From NCBI GenBank assembly GCA_949752735.1, contig OX457036.1, positions 19,947,169 to 20,011,168 of the forward strand: a stretch of DNA of 64,000 bases. The letters run 5' to 3'. The notes under the pieces were generated by a model. The model made no database searches. It worked only from the letters and a program-made list of their open reading frames with translations, and was not told the origin of the DNA. This DNA is from Lumbricus terrestris (lineage: Eukaryota > Annelida > Clitellata > Crassiclitellata > Lumbricidae). This document shows positions 35,901 to 43,500 of this stretch, piece by piece (position 1 is the stretch's first letter; each line of letters begins with the position of its first letter). Position numbers and translations under genes: made by a program.

Positions 35901-36182
35901 GTCTGAGCAAAACATCATAAGAAGGAATGTAGTCGAGCCGTTGATGAAGAGTCCGGCCAGGGTGATGGCATTCGGCGCCCACCAGAGAGGGATCTGTTCC
36001 ACAAGCCATCGCCAGAAATATTGCATGTACGGCTCCAGTAGAGACTGCCCCTCGGAGCTGTACTTATGGCGGGCTAGGCGTTTCAGCTGGACCAAGTTCA
36101 GCACCTTCCCAGCTGACGGCAAAGTTGCTTTGGACCCTGTGCCTGCCATTCTCGCGCTACGACGCCTCCAAGAGCGCTTCAA
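14981..36182 (-). CDS. CEPT1: Choline/ethanolamine phosphotransferase (CDP-alcohol phosphotransferase), complete, 8 exons
   Basis: The enzyme transfers phosphocholine or phosphoethanolamine from the CDP-alcohol to diacylglycerol, the last step of the Kennedy pathway, in ER/Golgi membranes. Coding exons, 5' to 3': 35889–36182, 30094–30241, 21994–22135, 21156–21240, 19022–19156, 18295–18453, 16457–16579, 14981–15250. All junctions are GT–AG and keep frame, giving 451 aa, close to the usual 390–420 plus a longer polar tail. Residues 121–143 hold the catalytic CDP-alcohol motif DGX2ARX8GX3DX3D (D121, A125, R126, G135, D139, D143). The N-terminal part has the family's HKYS…SLLEP and [12 protein letters not shown] segments, and later exons are hydrophobic membrane spans including the GGVGKNGST loop. 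Translation could start at M1 or at a second Met 11 codons in. Sequence alone does not separate CEPT1 from CHPT1 substrate preference. The C-terminal 45 or so residues are unusual and unmatched. Confidence 0.93.
15839..15943. repeat. 34-bp tandem repeat, three copies
   Basis: Three nearly identical 34-bp units (starting TCGGGTACAGAA at 15,841, 15,875 and 15,909) lie in the last phosphotransferase intron. One base differs in the middle copy. The intron (15,251–16,456) otherwise shows nothing recognisable. Confidence 0.9.
16975..17916 (+). mobile_element. Charlie-like hAT relic in phosphotransferase intron 6
   Basis: Perfect 8-bp direct repeats GTCTAGAC flank the element (16,967–16,974 and 17,917–17,924). 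The left end CAGCTGTTCTCAACCTGTGG is partly mirrored at the right end (GGTTGAAAACCAC), and GTGGGTCG motifs lie just inside both ends. The 8-bp duplication and such termini are typical of hAT elements of the Charlie type. The 942-bp body contains a broken transposase C-terminus. Confidence 0.8.
17136..17600 (+). pseudogene. hAT transposase C-terminal fragment (ZBED5-like), frameshifted
   Basis: The first frame (from 17,136) reads …[18 protein letters not shown], typical of the segment before the dimerisation domain in ZBED5/SCAND3-like transposases. After a frameshift the next frames give LIELSCDG and then [11 protein letters not shown], the usual hAT dimerisation-domain blocks. At least two frame changes mean no functional product. 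Confidence 0.75.
19380..19720 (+). pseudogene. LINE reverse-transcriptase C-terminal fragment
   Basis: The plus-strand frame reads [18 protein letters not shown]…[12 protein letters not shown], the classic thumb/C-terminal block of CR1/L2-type LINE reverse transcriptases. It then breaks by stop and frame change, but continues with [20 protein letters not shown] remnants. It lies in phosphotransferase intron 4, opposite to the gene. A related, more decayed piece lies at 38,250–38,440. Confidence 0.7.
19765..20396 (+). mobile_element. Helitron-like non-autonomous element with duplicated 3' half
   Basis: The right end has the expected Helitron 3' signature: a short GC-rich hairpin (CCCGGGCAATGCCGGG, 20,369–20,384), then CTAG at 20,393–20,396 followed by T. 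A candidate 5' start TCTATATATATA is at 19,765, but the preceding base is C, not the usual A, so this end is uncertain. The internal G-rich sequence is present twice in tandem (about 19,915–20,095 and 20,220–20,390). The first copy ends in a near-identical hairpin lacking CTAG and running into a (CA)n run. Confidence 0.55.
20420..20572. repeat. Foldback (inverted-repeat) element
   Basis: Arms of roughly 50–60 bases around a TA-rich centre are imperfect reverse complements: GATGTCTTTTACATAACAGTG on the left pairs with CACTGTTATGCAAAAGACATC on the right. The outer parts include GTAGATAA and TTATCTAT. It abuts the Helitron-like 3' end. It could be a MITE; no target duplication was identified. 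Confidence 0.6.
20808..21035 (+). repeat. tRNA-derived SINE
   Basis: The head contains a pol III A box (TGGTGTAGGGG, about 20,819–20,829) and B box (GTTCGAATCC, 20,854–20,863) with tRNA-like spacing. It is followed by a non-tRNA body ending CACTATAGAGTAG…TATAAAACC. A second copy of this tail (about 21,090–21,125) lies just before exon 4 of the phosphotransferase. The tRNA part does not fold well as a functional tRNA. Confidence 0.7.
22706..26778 (+). CDS. OTU cysteine protease–hAT transposase fusion (1,009 aa, two exons)
   Basis: Exon 1 (22,706–22,790, starting [11 protein letters not shown]) joins exon 2 (23,834–26,778) by a GT–AG intron that keeps frame. Residues about 45–195 form an OTU deubiquitinase-type domain with intact catalytic motifs: [11 protein letters not shown] (D59, C62) and TNHYVSI (H187). 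A Ser/Thr-rich linker follows. Next is a BED/TTF-like zinc-binding block (C321-X2-C324 … H357-X5-H363). The hAT RNase H-like core has RVDGAVD (D491) and [10 protein letters not shown] (D561), with the WCSVH insertion motif (C604, H607). The C-terminal dimerisation block contains [11 protein letters not shown] (E938). The core most resembles the KIAA1586/ZNF862-like hAT lineage, which is tentative. An OTU domain would cut ubiquitin-type conjugates; why a transposase carries one is unknown. It has no internal stops, so the product may be functional. Confidence 0.88.
23195..23535. repeat. 163-bp tandem duplication inside the transposase intron
   Basis: Two copies with period 163 (anchor CATTCTAAGG at 23,257 and 23,420) lie in the intron of the OTU–hAT gene. 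Each contains GGGCGCTATATAAATG, the tail motif shared by several dispersed repeats here, so a SINE or LINE tail was probably present before the duplication. Confidence 0.85.
27047..27220 (+). pseudogene. C2H2 zinc-finger gene fragment inside the hAT element
   Basis: Downstream of the transposase stop, the plus strand encodes Krüppel-type finger pieces. [20 protein letters not shown] is followed by a stop, then [25 protein letters not shown] and another stop. The TGERPYKC linker appears twice, with HX3H and CX2C pairs in register. Stops interrupt both units at the same place (TAT TAA after the Phe). This is a captured and decayed exon piece of a zinc-finger gene. Confidence 0.85.
27293..29800. 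other. Remainder of phosphotransferase intron 2, includes a 31-bp minisatellite
   Basis: A three-copy 31-bp tandem repeat (ATTCTAGTCTATTTTTAGTG type) lies at 27,759–27,842. Otherwise this is AT-rich intron without supported coding sequence. Confidence 0.6.
29809..30063. mobile_element. hAT-type MITE, copy 1 (255 bp)
   Basis: The ends are inverted repeats CAGTGGCGTAGCCAGG and CGCCACTG. Flanks CTTTTGAG and CTTTGAGA fit an 8-bp duplication with a one-base slip. The body is homologous to 46,434–46,702 and 50,500–50,761, sharing the TGGCCGGATGCCC, TAATACTGTTGGGTT and AACCCCC blocks. No coding sequence. It ends only 30 bp from the donor site of phosphotransferase exon 2. Confidence 0.88.
30211..30345. 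repeat. 67-bp tandem duplication covering the exon 2 splice acceptor
   Basis: The unit starting AGGCACACAGG occurs at 30,211 and 30,278. It includes the first 31 bases of phosphotransferase exon 2 and its upstream acceptor region, so a second acceptor lies 67 bp upstream in the transcript. Using that site would put stops into the exon. The inner site is the one that keeps frame. Confidence 0.9.
30346..32374. other. Phosphotransferase intron 1, part; no gene seen
   Basis: AT-rich intron. A short copy of the CTTCTGAGTAGAATCTTGAAGGGG repeat tail lies on the minus strand at about 30,525–30,590, and small hairpins lie near 31,030–31,125. Nothing coding is supported. Confidence 0.5.
32375..32548. 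mobile_element. Short MITE with 28-bp inverted repeats
   Basis: The ends read GGGGCCATCCATAAATGATG and, inverted, CATCATTTATGGATGGTCCCC, both continuing into TCACACAA. The body is 174 bp with no coding potential. The target duplication is unclear, so the superfamily is not assigned. A related end (GGGGGCCGTCCATAATT) appears alone near 10,832. Confidence 0.8.
32549..34300. repeat. Intron 1 stretch with ATGT, ACAT and TG microsatellites
   Basis: Tetranucleotide tracts (ATGT and ACAT) fill about 33,270–33,500, and a (TG)n run lies at about 33,570–33,645. All frames across them are repeat artefacts. The rest is unremarkable intron. Confidence 0.7.
34309..35265 (-). mobile_element. Merlin DNA transposon (957 bp) with repeated ends
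   Basis: Perfect 8-bp duplications CAACAATA flank it (34,301–34,308 and 35,266–35,273), as expected for Merlin/IS1016-type elements. The outermost inverted repeat starts GGCAATCCTGTCAACGGCGG. The repeat core is present three times in tandem at the left end (34,309, 34,352, about 34,400) and twice at the right end (35,178–35,206 and 35,229–35,265). It carries one transposase gene and lies in phosphotransferase intron 1. Confidence 0.95.
34481..35215 (-). CDS. Merlin transposase (IS1595/ISXO2-like DDE, 244 aa)
   Basis: The frame carries the DDE motifs of the IS1595/Merlin superfamily: VEMDESYF near residue 93, IITDAWGGY near 155, and [18 protein letters not shown] near 200, in the usual order and spacing. 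The N-terminus is unusual. Its first residues ([12 protein letters not shown]) are translated from the inner copy of the terminal inverted repeat, so either this ATG is a remnant start or the true start is a later Met (M14 region). At 244 aa it is somewhat shorter than many Merlin transposases and lacks an obvious N-terminal zinc ribbon. No stops interrupt the catalytic region. Confidence 0.88.
   Translation of the reverse strand: MFAVSTAVFNYFMTSVRAGSFFANCVTNTEKVLMMMYYWIYDLKSTNVMLFENIDNWHTMVNYNNFFRTECQKWFVSQQIVLGGFDANGRPICVEMDESYFFHRKYHRGSLRRGKWVVGIVERGTGRCYLEIVTRRDAATLERIITSHVLPGTVIITDAWGGYVNVATINNGVYMHEVVVHADNFVDPVHPEVNTQLIEGFWMQAKRKLRYQSGTSRDLFPTYLSAFQWRFSHKTMTITFKLCA
35274..35888. repeat. 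Phosphotransferase intron 1, distal part with a degenerate SINE-like repeat
   Basis: About 35,360–35,600 resembles the 9,095–9,480 repeat (CATTCATTCA…GAATTTATA…GTGCTCC…CTCCAGCAC). No coding sequence. Confidence 0.4.
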
Positions 36183-37592
36183 AACGGTGCATTAGTACTA
36201 ACAGACGATTCATCGCACGCACAGAGATCGAACAGCACCACGATTCGGTTATTCCGATGACCTCAAACTACTTAAGTCAGAAAACAATCTTGGTGTCTTC
36301 TTCTAAAACTTGAACTACGAAATTCGAGTCGTATCGTATCGTTGAAATCAGGCAATGCCTGACCCGTTCGGGAGGACTGCCGATCAATTTATCGCGTAAC
36401 AACAGACCTTGCGAAACAGAGGCTAAGTGAGTAAGTAGGTGAGCGACCGGTGTGTGCGATCACATCTGTGCCGAAGCAGAAAAGTAGGTTAGTTATCGTT
36501 AGTAGTCAGTAGATAAGTAATCAAAGTCAAAACTAATCATTATTGTAAGGCTAAACTCCAAAGCACAGAGTTCACTCATTCATTCTGCGGTGCCTAATCA
36601 AAACATTTAGCGGGAATAAATTAAGAGGAAGATAATTAATTTACAAACAAGCCTAGGTATATAAAAGCAAAACTATTGTGTAGGGTGAGGGGAGAGCTTA
36701 AAATGTGGCTGAACCAGCGGCGCCCGCAGGATTTTTTTCTTGTACGCGCAGAAATTTTCCTGATGACCTTTTTTGTAACTAGAATGCTTTTTACATACTA
36801 GTTACTTTGTTTTGTCGATAGTCTTTTTTGATGTCGTATGTGAAGTTTCTATATGTGATACTTGTTCACCAGAGTGCTGTTTTGCAACTGGTTGCATTAA
36901 AGAATATACTTACTTACTTTTAAAGTCATCAGCCAAAATTTTCCCAAAAACATACCTTTTCCATCCGCCGAAAAAACTGATGACTTTTTTTAGTCATCGC
37001 GCTGTACGCACTTGCGTACGTGCGTACGTCTGCGGGCGCCGGTGGGCTGAACGGTCATTATTTTCACTTCTTTTTCTACACTTTAAGCACTGGGCGAGGT
37101 CATGGCTTGCACAGAGGCCTATTTAGGCAAATTTTGAAGGGCGCTATATCAAAAAAATATAAATATAAAAAAATACAAAGTATTTTTATTTATGTGCGCG
37201 ATTGCAAATCATTGTTTTGTGCCTATCGATTTAAGCACAGAATAGATAAAGCGTACGCTTTATCTATTCTGTGATTTAAGTAACTTTATTGCTATTACAG
37301 TAATGGTGTCGACGGTAACTTCTAAAAAGCAGTTTGACCCGTCACTCTTACGTACTTACCAAGGTACTTACATAACGAACTTGTACCTGCCTGCTTGCAC
37401 ACTTACTTATCTGACAGCATTCAGAGAGACAGACTCACTCCCCTAGAATAAAACATCTTATCTTCAAAATCCTTTTACTGATGAAACCGGTTCTTTATTT
37501 GACAAAAAAACAAATAAAAGCTCTCGGAATACGAAAGGATCATGGATACAATGTTTTGATCTTTCTGCAATCCTGACGTTAAAAGTTAGAAA
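36183..37592. promoter_or_regulatory. Head-to-head intergenic region between the phosphotransferase gene and MED23
   Basis: The two start codons are 1,410 bp apart on opposite strands, so this stretch must hold both 5' UTRs and promoters and may act as one divergent promoter. No clear TATA box was identified near either start. It contains a piece of a dispersed repeat (36,855–36,920, matching 46,850–46,915), a CGTACG-rich stretch at 36,998–37,030, a GGGCGCTATAT tail at 37,139 and a long palindrome at 37,236. Confidence 0.6.
37236..37273. other. 38-bp perfect palindrome
   Basis: Nineteen-base arms with no spacer are exact reverse complements, beginning CACAGAATAGATAAAGCGT. It lies 320 bp upstream of the MED23 ATG and could extrude as a cruciform or be a dyad binding site. 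Confidence 0.95.
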
Positions 37593-40500
37593 ATGGATGT
37601 GATCACCGACGGCAGTAAACAAACCGCTGAAAATCGATTAAAAGATATTTTGAACGAGGCCATTGTGAGTAAATCTTCGCCTGAGATTTCTAGTAGTTAG
37701 AATAATGCCAAGCTTTGCATTTGTTTATTTGGTAGAGGTTTACATCCACTCGGTAGCTGATATGCAGTGAGTAAACAAATATGGCCGCCACAGATAGGTG
37801 AGGAATAGAGAGAGCGCTCTGAGCCAAATCTTGGCTCTGACCTACAGCCTAATATTTCCCAGAAAGTGAGTGAGTGAGTATGGTTCTTTGCAAACGTGTT
37901 AGAATAGAAAATGTACTTTTTAATGGAAACAAACACAAGGATGTATTGTTTCGTTGCATGTTGGGCATTGCTGGGCGGACGGTTTCTAATATCGACACTA
38001 ACCCTAAACCTGACCCTAACTGCGCTCATGAAGTAACTTGCAGTGGTGTACCCCCACAATCCCAGTAGGCGTAAAGAAATCGAGAGGTGGTGGTCGCAGA
38101 GGCTACCTCGTGGATTGCAGCAGGGAAGCCATGAACCAGAAGTAATAAGATAATTAAAATTTAATATATATTTGGTTAATGGACATTGTTTGTGCTTTTG
38201 TGGGTCACAATGTACTTCGACCCCACCCCCGCCATCTCTGCCACTTCAATGCCTTCCATAAGGTGTTCTGATCGGTTTGACCTCTTTTTTCCTGCGTCAG
38301 GACAACCATGGATCAAATCAGATCATTTGCCTGCATGGGCCCTCCATATGGAATGGACTTTCACCCAGACTTCGCTCTGTCATCCTCTTTGGGTGGTAAT
38401 TGGATGTTACTAAAACCTCAAACAATCAGCATTCCTCAAACAGGATAATTGACTAATAATAATATTAATGTCCGATTGTTATATTCTATTTATTTTTGTT
38501 GCAATCAGCATTTTTGTAATCCGCATAGTAATAGAGACTGATTGTTATATTCTATTGTTACTTGTAATCAACATTGTCCAATCAGCATTTTTACTCATAG
38601 CTAGCCAATTGGCAAATCAACATTTGACTCATTCCCATTTTTGTGAGAGAATGTAGAAGACTGCACACTGTGACCTCTCTCAAAAGTTACATGGAATGAA
38701 TAGCGCTAACATTTCTCTTTGAACATTCTGAAATGGTTTTAAACTGACTTCTTCTTGCAGATAGATGTTAACTGATTTAAACAGGCTGTTGTTGTTGCTG
38801 TTACAGGACGCAAAGCATGTAGAAGATGCATTTGTGGGATTTATGATCCCATCTGATGATCTTAATCAACAGAAATACAACACTTCATTCAACGAACTTG
38901 TTCGGTTTTGGCAGTCGTGTCCAGCGGTATGTAGCGATATTTCGATTGATTATTAATCATCATGCTGCCTTTACACAGATTAGATTTTTGCTAGGTAAAT
39001 TTAAAGTGGCATTTTAGTGGCGTCGGACTCCTACGGGTATTGAGCCCAAGGATATTGATTTCAAGATTGATTGATTGATTGATTGAAATTTAAAGGAATG
39101 TTGACACTTCTTTGGATTCCAGTAGCTCTCTAAACTGTGTTAGTCCTTTACCGAATAATTTCAAGAGCACTGGAATAAGCAATGTTGATCCCCACTAGCA
39201 AAACTAGAAGCACGGAAAACAATGAAAGCATTCATAAATGGATTAATTGGATCAGACCGCGCGCGTGTGTGTGTATGCGACTATGCGTGCATGCATGTGC
39301 ACGCGCAAACATGTTTGGCACATCAGGTTCTTTGTTTTGCAATGAAGGGTGAATCCACGGGCTTGTTAGGCAGCACCATGCTTTTTCAGTTGTGAGTTCT
39401 TCTATGGAATGACATCCCGCTTGATCTCTGCTTTTTATTTATGGTCCAACTGGCAATGTTTTACGGGTTGCTCTGGTCCTTTCTTTGTTCATTACTTGAC
39501 TGGGATCACTTTGAGGGATGCTATATTAATTAATGCTCATTATGAATTAATGAGCTAGTGTGGCTAAAATGCTTGCAGCCTGACAGTTTTGATATAGGCT
39601 AAAGTGTTCTCTGATTGTAAGGCCATAAAAGCTGTTGTGAATTATCAAGTGCTCAGACAACTCTTGAGTTTGTTAAAAGATTAGGATGCTCATTTTAGGA
39701 TGCTCATAAGAAATCTGTACATGAGGTCAGAACAATATAGGTTGAGGCAAGAAGAGAGAATTTTCATGTTATACTAGGAAGATTTGACAATGTCAGACAC
39801 ATTTGGCCATTGTCACCACCGTTAATACATAAATAGCAGAAGAACTTATCAGTGAGAGCTGTATGGGATAATTAAGGTAACCTAGCATTGAACAAATGTT
39901 TAATATGAAGATTTTGAATGGGATTATGAAGAAATAATTTGGTTACGTAGGGAAGAGACCTGTACGCAGTGTACAGTAACTGTGAAGAATGTACCAGTTG
40001 TTGAGTACGAGTGTGCCAATGCTGTGGATAGGTAACTTCAGGAAGAATATGTATGCATTCAATTATGTCTATTGTTTCCAGACACTGCTGTAAAGCGAGT
40101 ACAAATCTGAATTGTTTGATCTTTGTATGTTTAGGCTTTGCAAGATGCTGTCATGAAAGTCTTTGTTAGCGTTCTCCACACTCAAAAGAACGTCGTTCTG
40201 CGGAAGATGTTGACCGACATGCTGAAGTCTTTGGTGGACAGTAATGTTGCTTCTGCCAAGTGAGTCGTTTATTTAACATCAAATTCTAGTTAACCACAGA
40301 GTAGGTGCAGCTTTCCCTAAGAAGCATAAATTATTGCAGAATCTGGCAATCTACATTAATTGATAAGTTGACCTATCATTGAATTATGCTTTGTTCTATG
40401 TCCAGGACATTACCTTAAACTGCCAGAAGGCTTTAGAGTAATGGTAGACTCTTTGACATGAGGAACACATGGATCACTTCACATTTGTTCATTACCCTAC

Positions 40501-43500
40501 CAAAAGGTGCACTCAACCTTCCATTCGACAGATGGCATTAATAGATTGAGCAGTGGGAAGGAACGGACATCTTCCATGGCTGCCGACAGTTAAATTCGAC
40601 TCCTCTAATAACTTATGATCATCCGTTCGTTTCTGATTGTAATCGCAATATATTGCGTTTTATCAGTTTGAAATGTAGCGAAAATTATTATTATTAGTAG
40701 TATTATTAAATTAGTTCATTTTCCCAATTTTTTTTCATTATTATTTCATGTTATTATTATTGTTTTTTATTTTTTTAAATTTTCCCAATTTTTTTAATTA
40801 TTATTATTATTATTAATATTTTTGGGCCCACTCACACACTTATTAAGAGGGCTTAGAAAGGGAAATGAGTTCCTGATTTGTTGTTGTTTATGCTTTCCAT
40901 GAGTAACTTTGTTTAGGTGCTGCTGAATATAACAGAGGTACTCTATAACGTAATGAGACATTTGGTTAGTTTAGTTCGGAAATGTTCCATTGCATGTGTA
41001 CAATGTACATGATTTCAGACTTGTGTGTGAGACACTGCTTACAAGTGAGAAGCTGAAGTACAGTGACCCAGACATTTGGTGCCACACTCTCCAGTTAATT
41101 CGTCAGTTGGTCGGAGGCGCTGGATATAAGGTAATTCTAATCTCTTAAATGTCATTGCTTTTTGTGCAGCTAGTGTTGTTTTCTTTAACGAAGACTAAAG
41201 GAAAACTCTCATTGACCCTTTAGTGACCGAGGATATATAATTTCCTTTACCATTTTCTACACTATCGGTGGTAAAGGTTTAACAAAGACTTGAGGTTTTT
41301 TGCAGTATGCAAATGATCTTAATAAGCAGATAAAAAATGATGGAAGGAGCTAGCATGGTGGGAAAGTTCTTATTTGCTGAAATGACTTTTATGAAGCATC
41401 AATTAGTTGGGTTTGATATATGTGTTACTTTTGACTATTAATTTCATGAGTCTAATGATAATATGTAGCTGTTTGCTAATATGCTTCTGGATGTTGTTAA
41501 CTCCTTTGCACGTTGTAATACTGAATAATTGAGAGTTGAACTTTCAGAGATGAGTTTATGATGTCAGAAGTGAACAAAGCAACCTCGCATATGATGAATG
41601 ATGATGCTAGACTGTAGTACTGTTGACGTTCCATTAAAATTGCATGTTATAAAGGATACTTTGAGGTTTTGTTATTTGTACCATACTTGTATCTTAGCGA
41701 TATTATATTTGGCTTTTGCAACAGGGTTGTCGGGATTGTCTCCGGTTTCTCCTTGAACACACACAGAATATTCCAGCGTCAGACAACATTTCGGCCAGAC
41801 GAACGCTGAACGCTGTTTACGATGTAAGTGATGATTATTATCTCCCTCTTCTGCTAACGGAAGGAACTACTTTCATTCATCCAGTCATTCATTGGTTGAT
41901 TTATCCTATGGACTTATATAGCATCCATTAAAGAAGGCTACTCAGGAGGGCACGTGATGAGATCAAACGGTTTGGAAAAGGAGATGATGATGGCTTGCGG
42001 TGAAGGAAGGAGAAGACGTGGAAGACCAAGGAAGAGGTGGATGGATGAAGTACAGGAAAAGTCTGGAATGAGCTTGGAAGAGCTAAGAGAGGCGACAATA
42101 AACAGGAGACAATGGAGAGGATACATCATGACTGTCGCCAGAGCTCCAAGGGCTGACGGCACCAGGTGACCAGGTGACTCAGGAGGGCTCCCAACCCAGC
42201 CACGGCTAAAGGACTCAAGTGATTTCTGAAACAAAGTTTGACAGCTCCAAAGAGAGATCGTTCCAGGAGGAGTTGGCCTGCATTTTAATGTCTGCATGTC
42301 TCTTATCTTCTGTCTGTTTGTCTGCTTGTCTGTTTGATTCTATTTTGCTGTCACTATACTGGTTGGAACTGTCTTCTGTGGCCTATTGCAGTGCACATAT
42401 ATTTATGGTATTATTTTTAGTGCACATATATTTATGGTATTATCTGTAGTGCACATATATTTATGGTATTATTTTTAGTGCACATATATTTATGGTATTA
42501 TTTGCAGTGCACATATATTTATTGTATTATTTGCAGTGCAGATATATTTATAGTATTATTTGTAGTGCACATATATTTATGGTATTATTTGTTGTGCTCA
42601 GTTTTTTTTTATCTATATGCTTCGAATCCATTCACTGGTGTTTGATATTTGCTGTTGCTTACAACTTGTTTAAAACATTTCAGGTTGTTTCCTACATTCT
42701 CGATCGTAACGTCTGCCTGCTGCCCAGTTACTTTGCTGTCAACGAAATCACTAAACTTTTCTCTGAGGACAGGCCATGGCCACACTGGGTAAGTGCCAAT
42801 GTCTGAAACATGAAGGATTAGTTTTGAGAAAATTTAAATTTACTTCTGTTTGAATATGTTATGAATATGCTGATGTTGAGGGCTTGAATTTGCCCCCCAG
42901 AGTTTTAATAAGGGCTTGACTGGACTTCTTCAACAAATTATTTTTGAATGTGATGTTCAATAATTGCTATTGATGTTTGATGATGACCTTTGATGGAACC
43001 TTCATGCATTATGGCAATTATCACAATGACACTGTATTAGATTAAATTTGCTTTCTTTAAGTGACAGTTTATCACTGTCTAATGGAATTGTAAGCAGAGG
43101 AGAGTATCGAAAGGGTAAGGAGCGGAAGGGAAGAGAAAATAGGAAGAAAGAGAAAATAGGATAGAATGACAGCAAAAGGAGTGCGATATATTTTCTTTCG
43201 TCAGAGGGAATATATATTTTCTATTGCTGATTAGCATGAGTATTTTGTCACTCGATGTAAAATTTTGTGAATCTCTCCAAATATTTTGCATGCTTATGTG
43301 ATGCCAGCCAGATAGATAGACTCTGTTTTCCTTTAATTCCTAGTTATAATGTTTGTGAAATTGTAAATGTTTTACTTGTTTTGTGAGTTGTTTCCTCTTG
43401 ATTAAAGCTGTTCATTGAATCACCTTACAACAGACAAATCAAAGCTAGGACAGGTCCACCTACAGTCTATCAAGTACTGAAGTAAAACAGGCAATTCAAA

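Noticed and set aside
42391..42600. Membrane-like repeated peptide (VLFLVHIYLWYYL type)
   Set aside because: Comes from the 29-bp minisatellite in MED23 intron 5, not from a gene.
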